A stretch of DNA of 64,000 bases from Streptosporangium sp. NBC_01756 (GTDB lineage: Bacteria > Actinomycetota > Actinomycetes > Streptosporangiales > Streptosporangiaceae): the NCBI RefSeq assembly GCF_035917975.1, contig NZ_CP109130.1, forward strand, positions 7,316,001-7,380,000, read 5' to 3'. Below the pieces are notes generated by a model. The model did no database searches, had not been told where the DNA came from, and worked only from the letters and a program-made list of their open reading frames with translations. Made by a program: the position numbers and the translations under genes. Positions 18,439 through 26,588 of the stretch are shown one piece after another; positions within the stretch are counted from its first letter, which is position 1, and each line of letters opens with the position of its first letter.

Positions 18439-19095
18439 GTGACCGGACTGGTCGTCGCCATGGACGGTCCTTCGGGGTCGGGCAAGTCGAGTGCGTCGCG
18501 CGGCGTCGCGCGGGCGCTGGGACTGCGTTATCTCGACACCGGAGCGATGTACCGGGCCGTCACGTGGTGGATGCTCGAGCAGGGCGTCGATCTCGCCGAT
18601 CCGGCGGCGATCGCCGCCAGGGCGCTGGTCCCGGTTCTCTCGATGGGCACCGATCCGGACGCCCCGACGGTGGCGGTGGACGGCGCCGACGCCGCCGTGG
18701 CCATCCGCACCTCCGAGGTCACCGCCGCCGTCTCCGCGATCAGCGCGGTGCCCGAGGTGCGTCGTCGGCTGGTGGCCGAGCAGCGTGAGATCATCGGTGC
18801 GGGCGGCATCGTCGTCGAGGGCCGTGACATCGGTACGGTGGTCACTCCCGCCGCCCCGGTCAAGATCTATCTGACCGCGAGCGCGGACGCCCGGGCGCTC
18901 CGCCGTACGGCGGAGCTGACCGGGACCACGGTGGAGGCGCAGCGGGCCGCGATGGCCCGGCGCGACACCCTGGACTCGACGAGGAAGACCGACCCACTTG
19001 CCATGGCGGCTGACGCCGTCGAACTGGACACCACGGCGCTGAACCTGGAAGAGGTCATCGCCGAGGTGCTACGTGTGATTAAGGAAAAGGCGTGA
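18439..19095 (+). CDS. cmk: Cytidylate kinase
   Basis: Phosphorylates CMP and dCMP. The 218 residues open with VVAMDGPSGSGKSSASRGVA (P-loop at 10-17), followed by LRYLDTGAMYRAVTWW, the CMP-site signature, and VVEGRDIGTVVTP. RRDTLDSTRKTDPLAMAADA carries the late conserved arginines. GTG 18439 has gggaga seven bases upstream. The last four bases overlap the der start. cmk-der pairs are common across bacteria. Confidence 0.97.
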   Translation: MTGLVVAMDGPSGSGKSSASRGVARALGLRYLDTGAMYRAVTWWMLEQGVDLADPAAIAARALVPVLSMGTDPDAPTVAVDGADAAVAIRTSEVTAAVSAISAVPEVRRRLVAEQREIIGAGGIVVEGRDIGTVVTPAAPVKIYLTASADARALRRTAELTGTTVEAQRAAMARRDTLDSTRKTDPLAMAADAVELDTTALNLEEVIAEVLRVIKEKA

Positions 19096-20513
19096 CCGGG
19101 GAAGAAGAAAGCGGCTGGATCGAGGCTGAGCTGGCCGATCTGGGTACCGAAAACAGCTCTGAGGGCGAGGGTCCGGACGAGGGCCCTCAGCCGGTCGTGG
19201 CCGTGGTGGGCCGTCCCAACGTGGGCAAGTCCACCCTGGTCAACCGGATCATCGGCCGCCGTGAGGCGGTCGTGGAGGACGTGCCGGGCGTGACCCGCGA
19301 CCGGGTCACCTACGACGCCACCTGGCGTGGACGCCGGTTCACGGTGGTCGACACCGGCGGCTGGGATCCCGACGCGACCGGGATGGCACTGAAGATCGCC
19401 GAGCAGGCGCAGATCGCGGCCGAACTGGCCGACGTGATCCTGTTCGTGACGGACGCCGTGGTCGGGGTGACCGACGCCGACGAGATCGTCGGTCACGTGC
19501 TGCGTGGCTCCGGCAAGCCGGTCATCCTGGCGGCGAACAAGGTCGACAACCAGCAGATGGAGCTGGAGGCCGCCGCGCTGTGGTCTCTCGGCCTGGGCGA
19601 GCCGCAGCCGGTCTCGGCCCTGCACGGCCGCTCCAGCGGCGACCTGCTGGACGTGATCCTGGACAAGCTGCCGGAGACGCCGCAGCAGCGTTTCGGCGTC
19701 GAGCGCGGTCCGCGCCGGGTGGCTCTGGTGGGCAAGCCCAACGTGGGCAAGTCCTCCCTGCTGAACAAGCTGGCGGGCGAGGAGCGCGTGCTCGTCGACC
19801 CGATGGCGGGCACCACCCGTGACCCGGTCGACGAGCTGGTCCAGCTCGGCGGCAAGCCCTGGCGTTTCGTGGACACCGCGGGCATCCGCCGGCGCGACCG
19901 TGAGCTGAAGGGCGCCGACTTCTACGCGAGCATGCGCACCAGGGCGGCCCTGGAGCGCTCGGAGATCGCGGTCGTGCTCATCGACGCCAGCGACGTGCTG
20001 ACCGAGCAGGATCTGCGGATCATCTCGCTGGTGATCGAGTCGGGCCGTGCGATGGTCGTGGCGTTCAACAAGTGGGACCTCGTCGACGAGGACCGCCGCT
20101 ACTACCTGGAGAAGGAGATCGACCGGCAGCTCGTCCGGGTGCCGTGGGCGCTGCGGGTCAACATCTCCGCCAAGACCGGCTGGCACGTGGAGAAGCTCGT
20201 CCCGGCTCTCGACAAGGCGCTCGACTCCTGGTCCACCCGGGTGCCGACGGCGCGTCTCAACGCCTTCCTCACCGACCTGGTCGCGGCCACCCCGCCCCCG
20301 GTCCGCGGCGGCAAGCAGCCCAAGATCCTCTTTGCCACCCAGGCGTCGACGGAGCCGCCCAAGTTCGTGCTGTTCACCTCGGGCTTCCTTGAGGAGACCT
20401 ACCGCCGCTTCATCGAGCGCCGGATCCGCGAGGAGTTCGGTTTCGCCGGTTCTCCCCTCGAGGTCACGATGAAGATCCGTGAGAAGCGGCAGGGGCAGAA
20501 GCAGAAGAAGTGA
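19092..20513 (+). CDS. der: Ribosome assembly GTPase Der (EngA)
   Basis: Der has two consecutive GTPase domains and a KH-like domain and is needed for 50S assembly. Both P-loops are visible, VVGRPNVGKSTLVNRI (about residue 39) and LVGKPNVGKSSLLNKL (about residue 214). Each is followed by a G3 DTxG (DTGGWD, DTAGIR) and G4 NKxD (NKVDNQ, NKWDLV). The KH-like end includes FVLFTSGFLEETYRRFIERR. 473 residues, with an acidic N-terminal extension of about 32 residues. GTG 19092 overlaps cmk by four bases. Confidence 0.98.
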   Translation: MTGEEESGWIEAELADLGTENSSEGEGPDEGPQPVVAVVGRPNVGKSTLVNRIIGRREAVVEDVPGVTRDRVTYDATWRGRRFTVVDTGGWDPDATGMALKIAEQAQIAAELADVILFVTDAVVGVTDADEIVGHVLRGSGKPVILAANKVDNQQMELEAAALWSLGLGEPQPVSALHGRSSGDLLDVILDKLPETPQQRFGVERGPRRVALVGKPNVGKSSLLNKLAGEERVLVDPMAGTTRDPVDELVQLGGKPWRFVDTAGIRRRDRELKGADFYASMRTRAALERSEIAVVLIDASDVLTEQDLRIISLVIESGRAMVVAFNKWDLVDEDRRYYLEKEIDRQLVRVPWALRVNISAKTGWHVEKLVPALDKALDSWSTRVPTARLNAFLTDLVAATPPPVRGGKQPKILFATQASTEPPKFVLFTSGFLEETYRRFIERRIREEFGFAGSPLEVTMKIREKRQGQKQKK

Positions 20514-20526
20514 TGTGACCACATCG

Positions 20527-20556
20527 CGGACGGCCCGGCTGATGCCGGGCCGTCCG
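20527..20556 (+). terminator. Intrinsic-type terminator after der
   Basis: A perfect 13-bp stem (20527-20539 with 20544-20556) encloses the loop tgat and is followed by tcgtttcc. It begins 14 bp after the der stop and ends the pyrG-der cluster. Confidence 0.85.
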
Positions 20557-20738
20557 TCGTTTCCGGCCTCTGCCGCACGGCGGTGACGTGCGGAGACCCA
20601 CCGTCGACATCGAACGGCAGGCGCGGGAGGAACGAAGGTGCGACACGGCCATGGTTACGTAGCGTCATTCATCGAAACACCGGGTGACGCATGTTACCAA
20701 GGGCATGTTGATCTTTCAGTGCCGCTTCAGGAGATTCG

Positions 20739-21281
20739 ATGAGACTCATTCACGCCGGTCAGGCCCTGGCCCTTGCCGCCGCCCTGCTCGCCGGTCCGTT
20801 CACCGCCGCGTCGGCGGCGGACACCGCCGCCGCGAGGCCGGAGAAGCTCGCAGCAAAGTTCACCGCGACCCTGGTGGCCCGGCACAGCGGCAAGTGCCTG
20901 GATGTGGCGGGTGTCAGCACGGCGGACGGTGCCAACGTCCAGCAGTGGACCTGCCTGCCCAACCAGCGCAACCAGGAGTGGAACCTGGTGGCGACGGACA
21001 GCGGCTACTACACCCTGCGGGCCGTGCACAGTGGCAAGTGCCTTGATGTGGCGGGCGTCGGTACGGCGGACGGTGCCAACGTCCAGCAGTGGACCTGTCT
21101 GTCCAACCAGCGCAACCAGGAGTGGCGGCTCGTCCAGAAGGACAACGGCTACTTCACCCTGGTGGTCCGGCACAGCGGCAAGTGCCTGGATGTGGCGGGC
21201 GTCGGTACGGCGGACGGTGCCAACGTCCAGCAGTGGACCTGCCTGCCCAACCAGCGCAACCAGGAGTGGCGGCTCGCCTGA
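20739..21281 (+). CDS. Secreted ricin-type beta-trefoil lectin with three near-identical repeats
   Basis: A 180-residue protein with a Sec signal peptide (cleavage likely after TAASA, residue 26). The mature part is a single ricin B-like beta-trefoil made of three repeats with an exact 48-residue period: HSGKCLDVAG starts at residues 49, 97 and 145. Each repeat has GANVQQWTC and the Q-x-W motif in NQRNQEW. Trefoils of this type bind sugars such as galactose, xylan or mannan, usually as a domain of a glycosidase. Here no catalytic domain is attached, so it is a free lectin or an adhesion or bait protein. It is transcribed alone. Confidence 0.9.
   Translation: MRLIHAGQALALAAALLAGPFTAASAADTAAARPEKLAAKFTATLVARHSGKCLDVAGVSTADGANVQQWTCLPNQRNQEWNLVATDSGYYTLRAVHSGKCLDVAGVGTADGANVQQWTCLSNQRNQEWRLVQKDNGYFTLVVRHSGKCLDVAGVGTADGANVQQWTCLPNQRNQEWRLA
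20883..21275 (+). repeat. Three 144-bp direct repeats inside the lectin gene
   Basis: Copies begin at 20883, 21027 and 21171. They differ at few positions over the first 100 bases of each, showing recent duplication or ongoing gene conversion within the gene. Confidence 0.9.
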
Positions 21282-21385
21282 GCCCGGGAGCTCCGACGAC
21301 CCGGGCCCGGTCCGGCTCCTCGGGGCCGACGCCGTCTCGTCCGCAGACGTCTCCTGCCACCGGAAGACGGGACCTGACGGCCGGG

Positions 21386-22960
21386 TCAGCCCGCATCCGC
21401 TCTGCGGGACCCGCGCGGGAGCAGCAGAGCCACCGCTGCTCCCACCGCGCACAGTGCGGCGGTGATCAGGAAGATCTCGCTGTACTCGGTGTGCAGGGCG
21501 GCGCGGACCCGGTCACCGTACTCGGCCAGCCGCCGGGCGTGGACGGCGGGGTCCACGCCGAACGGCAGTGGTGTGTCCAGGTCGGCGGTGAGCGCCTGGA
21601 ACCGGTGGAAACCCCAGGCCGACAGTCCGGCGACGCCGAGCAGCATGCCCATCATCCGGGCCACCACCACGGCCGCGGACGCCACGCCGTGCTGGACGGC
21701 CGGAACGGCCCTCAGCACCGCGGAGGAGACGGGGGCGATCACCAGTCCCAGGCCGAGGCCCGCGACGACGAGGTCGACGTCCATGCGATGCCCGGCGCCG
21801 GCCAGGCCGAGGGGCCACTGGCCGATCCGGGCGTAGCCGACCGTGGCGAGCGCCAGCCCGGCCACCGCCACCGCCCGCTCGCCGTACCGGCGGGCCATGA
21901 CCCCGCCCAGCAGCGCGGCCACCGAGAGGGCGACGAGGAAACGGGACAGCACCAGCGCCCCGTCCAGCGTCCCCAGTCCCAGCAGGGTCTGCGCGGACAG
22001 TTGCACGTCCACGAGCGTGACCAGCAGTGCCGCGCCGGTCAGGGAGCTCACCCCGAGGGTGGCGAAGAACGGGCCGCGCAGCACCCCCGCCATGTCGATC
22101 AGCCGGGTCGGGGACCGCCGCTCCCACCAGAGGAACGCGAGGGCGGCCACCACCCCGGCCGCGATCGTGGCCGGGCCCCACGCCGGGAGGATCGACCTGC
22201 TCGGGTCGGGGTTGTAGAGCCCGACCACGAGCAGGCCCAGGGCGAGGGCCAGCAGCAGGCCGCCGACCAGGTCGACGCGGGCCGCGCGACCCGGGGCACG
22301 CGCCGGTGGCGGCACGGACCGCTGTACGGCGACGGCGGCCAGGACGATGAGGGGGAGGTTCAGCCAGAAGATCGACCGCCAGCCGCCGAGCTGGACGCCG
22401 CCCAGACTCAGCGTCGCGGGCACCAGGGCGGTGAGGGCCGCGCCGTACAGGGGGCCGAGCACGCTGCCGAGCTCCTGGGCCGCGCCGATGGCGCCGAGGG
22501 CCGTCGGGCGGTCGTGCTCGTCCCACAGGTCCCCGGCCATGGCCATGGTGATGGGCAGCAGCGCGCCGCCCGCGACGCCCTGCAGACCGCGCCCGGCGAC
22601 CAGCCAGGGAACCGTGCCGGCCAACGCGGTGACGACCGAGCCGGCCGCGAAGCCCGCCAGGCAGAGGTGGATCAGCGGGCGCCTGCCGTACCGGTCGGAG
22701 AGTCCGCCGAGCAGTGGCATGGCGGCGATGTAGCCCAGCAGGAAACCGGTGATGATCGGGGTGGCCCGCTCCAGGTGGTTCACCGGGACGTCGACGTCCC
22801 TGGCGATGTCGACGAGGACGGTCACCACGACGTAGGCGTCCAGGGCCGCCAGGAGCACCGCTGTGCCGCCGGCGCCGAGGGCCACCCTCCGGCTCCTCCG
22901 GCCGCTCCGGGACGGGGGACGGGGCCGGTCGGCGGCGGGCCGCGCCACGTGCTCGGTCAT
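21386..22960 (-). CDS. MFS exporter, P55 (Rv1410c)-like
   Basis: A 524-residue major facilitator of the 14-helix drug:H+ antiporter type. The loop motif is LSDRYGRRPL, and WLVAGRGLQGVAGGALLPIT follows in helix 4-5. It lies directly behind an LppX/LprG lipoprotein gene with a four-base ATGA overlap. This gene pair is known in mycobacteria as lprG-Rv1410c (P55), which moves triacylglycerol and other lipids to the cell surface. Inferred role: lipid or glycolipid export together with the lipoprotein; a plain drug exporter is the alternative. Confidence 0.85.
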   Translation of the reverse strand: MTEHVARPAADRPRPPSRSGRRSRRVALGAGGTAVLLAALDAYVVVTVLVDIARDVDVPVNHLERATPIITGFLLGYIAAMPLLGGLSDRYGRRPLIHLCLAGFAAGSVVTALAGTVPWLVAGRGLQGVAGGALLPITMAMAGDLWDEHDRPTALGAIGAAQELGSVLGPLYGAALTALVPATLSLGGVQLGGWRSIFWLNLPLIVLAAVAVQRSVPPPARAPGRAARVDLVGGLLLALALGLLVVGLYNPDPSRSILPAWGPATIAAGVVAALAFLWWERRSPTRLIDMAGVLRGPFFATLGVSSLTGAALLVTLVDVQLSAQTLLGLGTLDGALVLSRFLVALSVAALLGGVMARRYGERAVAVAGLALATVGYARIGQWPLGLAGAGHRMDVDLVVAGLGLGLVIAPVSSAVLRAVPAVQHGVASAAVVVARMMGMLLGVAGLSAWGFHRFQALTADLDTPLPFGVDPAVHARRLAEYGDRVRAALHTEYSEIFLITAALCAVGAAVALLLPRGSRRADAG

Positions 22961-23634
22961 TCCGCCGGCGCGGTGACCCGGACCGGCACGTCGTAGTCGT
23001 GGAAGGAGACGATCACCTTGCCGCCGTTCAGCGGGAGGTCGGCCTTGAGCAGGCGGCTGGTGGCCTTGTCGATCCAGAGCCTGCTGTTCACGCTCTGCGC
23101 GATCCCCGGCACCAGACCGGCGAGGACCTGCTGGGAGAGGGTGGCCGCGACCCGGTAGGCGTCGGTGCCGTCCACCTTCTCCTCGGCCTCGGTCCTGGGG
23201 TCCAGGGCGTTGGTCATGAGCTGGACGACGCCCCTGTCGGGGTCGAGGATGGCCGAGGGATCGTAGATCGCGGCCAGCTCGCTCCGCGACATCTTCTGGA
23301 ATCCGCCGGTCACGCCCTTGAAGTGGACGACCTCTCCGAGAACGACGAAGCTGATCTCCTGGAGGCTGCCCGCCAGGTCGATCTGGATGGTGCCGTCGGC
23401 GTCGCCGGTCCCGTTGAGGCGGCCGGTGGCCTTCTTGACCGGCACCGGCGGCGTGCCCTCGGTCTCCATGGTGAAGGCGGCCGATGTGGCGGTCCGCATC
23501 GCCTCGGCCGACTTCTTGACCAGTTCGGCCCCGCCGGGCAGTGCCGCCTGGCCGTCGGCGGCACCGCCGCCGCACGCGGTGATCAGGGAGAGCGCGGCGA
23601 CCACCGCGGCGAGGAGGATCCGGCGAACAGGCAT
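22957..23634 (-). CDS. lprG: LppX/LprA/LprF/LprG-family lipoprotein
   Basis: A 225-residue lipoprotein. The signal peptide ends in the lipobox LITAC (Cys 21). The mature part fits the LprG fold, a half-barrel that encloses acylated lipids: VKKSAEAMRTATSAAFTMET, FVVLGEVVHFKGVTGGF, and near the end LWIDKATSRLLKADLPL. It should sit on the outer face of the membrane and pass lipid cargo to or from the MFS protein encoded immediately downstream (four-base overlap). Family assignment is firm; the cargo is inferred from the mycobacterial pair. Confidence 0.88.
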   Translation of the reverse strand: MPVRRILLAAVVAALSLITACGGGAADGQAALPGGAELVKKSAEAMRTATSAAFTMETEGTPPVPVKKATGRLNGTGDADGTIQIDLAGSLQEISFVVLGEVVHFKGVTGGFQKMSRSELAAIYDPSAILDPDRGVVQLMTNALDPRTEAEEKVDGTDAYRVAATLSQQVLAGLVPGIAQSVNSRLWIDKATSRLLKADLPLNGGKVIVSFHDYDVPVRVTAPAE

Positions 23635-23694
23635 GGGCGGATGGTAGCGACCGCCCGGCCGGCTAGGGGAGGACTCGTCGGTATCGGTTTCGCT

Positions 23695-24243
23695 TCACCG
23701 CAGGCTTTTCAGGTGGCTCACCACGGGGGTGTAGGCCTTCTCCAACTCGTGGAGCTGGTCGTCGGTGAGCAGGTCGATGAAGTGCTGCCGGACGCTGGAC
23801 ACGTGGTGCGGCGCGACCTTCTGGATGGTGGCCCAGCCGTGCTCGGTGAGCACGGCGAAGGTGCCGCGCCGGTCGTCCGGGCAGTTCTCCCTGGCTACCA
23901 GCCCCGCCGCCTCCATCCGGGAGATCTGGTGGGACAGGCGGCTGCGCGACTGGATCGTGGCGTCCGCCAGATCGCTCATCCGCATGCGGTGATCGGGGCT
24001 CTCCGAGAGGTTGACCAGGATCTCGTAGTCGTTGACGGAGAGCCCGAAGGGGTGCAGCTCGCGGTCGAGGCGGTGTTCCAGAAGCTTGTGCGCGGCCAGG
24101 TGGGCACGCCAGGTCCGCTGCTCGATCGAGGTGAGCCAGCGCGGCTCCTCATCGTTCACTGGTCGCTCACCATTCCTTGTCAGCCGGGCGCTTCCGGCCG
24201 GTCGGCCGCTGCTCTCCCCATGATGGGTCCGCTCCCGGTCCAT
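23695..24243 (-). CDS. MarR-family transcriptional regulator
   Basis: A winged-helix regulator with the core LSVNDYEILVNLSESP, MRMSDLADATIQSRSRLSHQ (recognition helix) and the wing ENCPDDRRGTFAVLTEHG. ATG 24243 gives 182 residues and lies 15 bp after the nitroreductase stop with AGG nine bases upstream. GTG 24159 gives 154 residues, closer to the usual MarR length, with a weak ggtgag site. The shared strand and spacing suggest an operon with the nitroreductase, which it may regulate. Confidence 0.88.
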   Translation of the reverse strand: MDRERTHHGESSGRPAGSARLTRNGERPVNDEEPRWLTSIEQRTWRAHLAAHKLLEHRLDRELHPFGLSVNDYEILVNLSESPDHRMRMSDLADATIQSRSRLSHQISRMEAAGLVARENCPDDRRGTFAVLTEHGWATIQKVAPHHVSSVRQHFIDLLTDDQLHELEKAYTPVVSHLKSLR

Positions 24244-24258
24244 GGACCAGAACCTACC

Positions 24259-24852
24259 TCAGACGGTGGTGACGACCTCGTCGTAAGCCAGCCGGGGCAG
24301 GCGGTCGCGCCAGGCGTTCTCGCCGGGCTTGCCGATGTTGACGACCGCCAGCACGGTGTGGGCGCCGTCGAAGAACTCCTTGTCGACGCCGGCGGCGTCG
24401 AAGCCGGCCATCGGACCGGCGGCCAGACCCGCGGCCCGGACACCCAGGATGAAGTAGCCGACCTGCAGGGTCGCGTTGAACCTGGCGGACTGGATCCGCT
24501 TCGCCTCGTCGCCGGCGAACATCTCCCTGACGCCGGTGGCGTGCGGGAAGACTTTGGGGAGTTCCTCGTGGAAGTCCAGGTCGGCGGCGAGGATGGCGAC
24601 CAGCGGAGCCGCGGCGGTCTTGGCCTGGTTGCCCGGGGACATGAGGCCGACCAGGCGTTCGCGGGCCTCGGGGGAGCGGACCAGGACGATCCGGAGCGGC
24701 TGCTGGTTCATCGCGGTGGGGGCGTGCTTGACCAGGTCGTAGATCGCCTGGACCTGATCGTCGCCGACCGGCTCGTCGGTGAAGGTGTTGGCCGTACGGG
24801 CATCACGGAAGAGGAGGTTCTGGGCGTCGGAGGAGAGAGCCAGAGTCATCAT
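24259..24852 (-). CDS. Nitroreductase-family FMN enzyme (RutE/HadB-like)
   Basis: A 197-residue member of the nitroreductase fold, close to the RutE-type (3-hydroxypropionate dehydrogenase, malonic semialdehyde reductase) subgroup. It shows LLFRDARTANTFTDEPV with the early FMN-binding Arg, KHAPTAMNQQPLRIVLV, and AAGLAAGPMAGFDAAGVDKE. It reduces an aldehyde, nitro or quinone substrate with NAD(P)H; the substrate is not readable. Start ATG 24852 or 24849, behind aagga. A MarR gene follows in the same operon, and a CDF gene lies divergently upstream. Confidence 0.87.
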   Translation of the reverse strand: MMTLALSSDAQNLLFRDARTANTFTDEPVGDDQVQAIYDLVKHAPTAMNQQPLRIVLVRSPEARERLVGLMSPGNQAKTAAAPLVAILAADLDFHEELPKVFPHATGVREMFAGDEAKRIQSARFNATLQVGYFILGVRAAGLAAGPMAGFDAAGVDKEFFDGAHTVLAVVNIGKPGENAWRDRLPRLAYDEVVTTV

Positions 24853-24897
24853 TAATCCTTTTTGCGTCTTATGGGCTGTTTTTTCTCTCAACCTGGG

Positions 24898-24952
24898 TGA
24901 ACGTTCAACTATTCCAAGAGGCCGCGGGACACACGGCACGGGCGCGTACAGT
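24898..24952. promoter_or_regulatory. Divergent promoter region with palindrome
   Basis: tgaacgttca (24898-24907) is a perfect 10-bp palindrome between the nitroreductase and CDF genes, and a possible MarR site. TACAGT (24947-24952) is a -10-like hexamer six bases before GTG 24959 of the CDF gene. Together with the absence of a ribosome-binding site this suggests a leaderless CDF mRNA. Confidence 0.4.
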
Positions 24953-24958
24953 GATCGA

Positions 24959-25942
24959 GTGGTGGAGGAAACAGGAGAAAAGTCCGGGTCGGAGAGCGTC
25001 GGCACGGTGATCGTAGCGGGGCTGGCCAACCTCGCGATCGCGGTGGCCAAGCTGGTCGCGGGTCTGATCAGCGGTTCGTCGGCGATGCTGTCCGAGGCGA
25101 TGCACTCGGCCGCGGACACGGTCACCGAGGTCCTGCTGTTCGTCGCCGTGCGCCGCGCCGACCATCCCGCCGACTCCCGGCATCCCTTCGGACACGGCAT
25201 GGCCGGGTTCTTCTGGGCGCTGATGGCCGCTTTCGCCACGCTCATCGGCGGAGCCGGATTCTCGATCACCCATGGCCTGCACGAGATCAGCCACGGTGAG
25301 GAGCTCGCAGATCTGAGGATCTCCTATGTGGTCCTCGCGGTCTCGTTCGTGATCGAGGGAATCTCGTTCCTCAAGGCGCTGTCGCAGGTGCGCGGGGAGG
25401 CCAGGCGGCTGAAGGTGAGCCCGCAGCGCTATGTCGCCAAGACCTCCGACACGGCGCTCAAGGCCGTGCTCTTCGAGGACGCCGCCGCCCTGGTGGGCCT
25501 GCTGATCGCCGCAGGCGGCCTGCTGGCCTACCAGCTGACCGGCTCGTCGCTCTGGGACGGCGTCGCCTCGGTGGTGATCGGCCTGCTGCTGCTCGGGGTC
25601 GCGCTCAACCTCATCCGCACCAACGTGTCCCTGCTGATCGGGCAGGCGGCACCTGTGCGGATGGAGCAGGAGATCAGAGCCGAGCTGCTCGCCCAGCCCG
25701 AGGTCGACGCCGTGGTGGAACTGCTCACCATGATGCTGGGGCCGAGCGAGGTGCTGGTCGCCGCCCGCGTCGACTTCGCCGACGACACCACGGGAGCCGC
25801 CCTGGAACGGGCCGCCGACCAGGTGGAACGCAGGCTCGGTGAGCGTTTCCCGTCGATCTCGCAGGTGTTCCTCGACCCGACCCCCGGAAGGTCAGCCCAG
25901 GGTCGCCGGATGGTCGGTGACGACGCAGACCGCGACGCCTGA
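24959..25942 (+). CDS. Cation diffusion facilitator (CDF) transporter
   Basis: A 327-residue metal:proton antiporter with six predicted membrane helices. The metal site is seen as H-x-x-x-D in SEAMHSAADTVTEVLLF (helix 2) and D in FEDAAALVG (helix 5). RHPFGHGMAGFFWALM follows helix 2, and a cytoplasmic metal-sensing domain ends the protein. It exports Zn, Mn or Fe-type divalent metals. GTG 24959 or 24962 is the probable start; neither has a ribosome-binding site, but a -10 lies immediately upstream. The 3' end overlaps the convergent phosphopantetheinyl transferase gene by 51 bp. Confidence 0.92.
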   Translation: MVEETGEKSGSESVGTVIVAGLANLAIAVAKLVAGLISGSSAMLSEAMHSAADTVTEVLLFVAVRRADHPADSRHPFGHGMAGFFWALMAAFATLIGGAGFSITHGLHEISHGEELADLRISYVVLAVSFVIEGISFLKALSQVRGEARRLKVSPQRYVAKTSDTALKAVLFEDAAALVGLLIAAGGLLAYQLTGSSLWDGVASVVIGLLLLGVALNLIRTNVSLLIGQAAPVRMEQEIRAELLAQPEVDAVVELLTMMLGPSEVLVAARVDFADDTTGAALERAADQVERRLGERFPSISQVFLDPTPGRSAQGRRMVGDDADRDA

Positions 25943-26530
25943 GCCGGTCCGCCATTCCAGCAGGTGCCTGCCCTCCCACTCCAGACGGCGGAGTCCGTCC
26001 CCGTCGAGGGGGAGCTCGGACAGGTCCGTCGTGCGCAGGTCGTCCATGGTGAGCTCACCCCGTTTGATGAGCGCCTCCTTGCGGACCCAGAAGCGGATCA
26101 GTGCCTCGTTGTCGCGGACCAGGGGTCTTTCCACCGGGGCCAGGGCGTGCGTCACCAGGGCCTCGTCAAGCGGGCCCCCGGGGACGCGCTCGGCGTCCAC
26201 GCCGACCCGTCCCGGGCCCACCGCCGCGCAGACGTAGCCGTTGCAGTGGCTCAGGCTGACGCCGAGCTCGGGAACCTCGGCGAGGTACGGCTTGCCGTGC
26301 CCGGGCCCGCAGCGGTCGCAGTGCTGGAGCAGTGTCAGCCGGTCCTCGGGAACGCCGACGACCTTGGCCGCGCACCGCCGTACCAGCAGGTGGGCCGCCA
26401 CGAAGTCACGCCGGTCGCTCTCCCGGAGGAACTTCGCCGCGCGGTCACGCTCGATCCCGGTCAGGAGATCCATGTCGGCGGGGGTGTGGATCTCGTCGGT
26501 GGCGCCGGCCATCACCAGACAATCGCGCAT
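25892..26530 (-). CDS. 4'-phosphopantetheinyl transferase (Sfp type)
   Basis: A 212-residue enzyme that moves phosphopantetheine from CoA to a serine of acyl or peptidyl carrier proteins. Magnesium ligands are D112 and E114 in GVDAE, and FWVRKEALIKRG carries the W-x-x-K-E motif (148-152). GPGHGKPYL and VSLSHCNGYV complete the Sfp pattern. No carrier-protein synthase lies in the window, so it probably serves clusters elsewhere. The last 17 codons overlap the convergent CDF gene. Confidence 0.93.
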   Translation of the reverse strand: MRDCLVMAGATDEIHTPADMDLLTGIERDRAAKFLRESDRRDFVAAHLLVRRCAAKVVGVPEDRLTLLQHCDRCGPGHGKPYLAEVPELGVSLSHCNGYVCAAVGPGRVGVDAERVPGGPLDEALVTHALAPVERPLVRDNEALIRFWVRKEALIKRGELTMDDLRTTDLSELPLDGDGLRRLEWEGRHLLEWRTGSGVAVCVVTDHPATLG

Positions 26531-26588
26531 TGATCCAGATTAGGCGGTCCGGCGGCGTCTGCGGGGGTCTTGCCGCCCGCGTTCTGGG

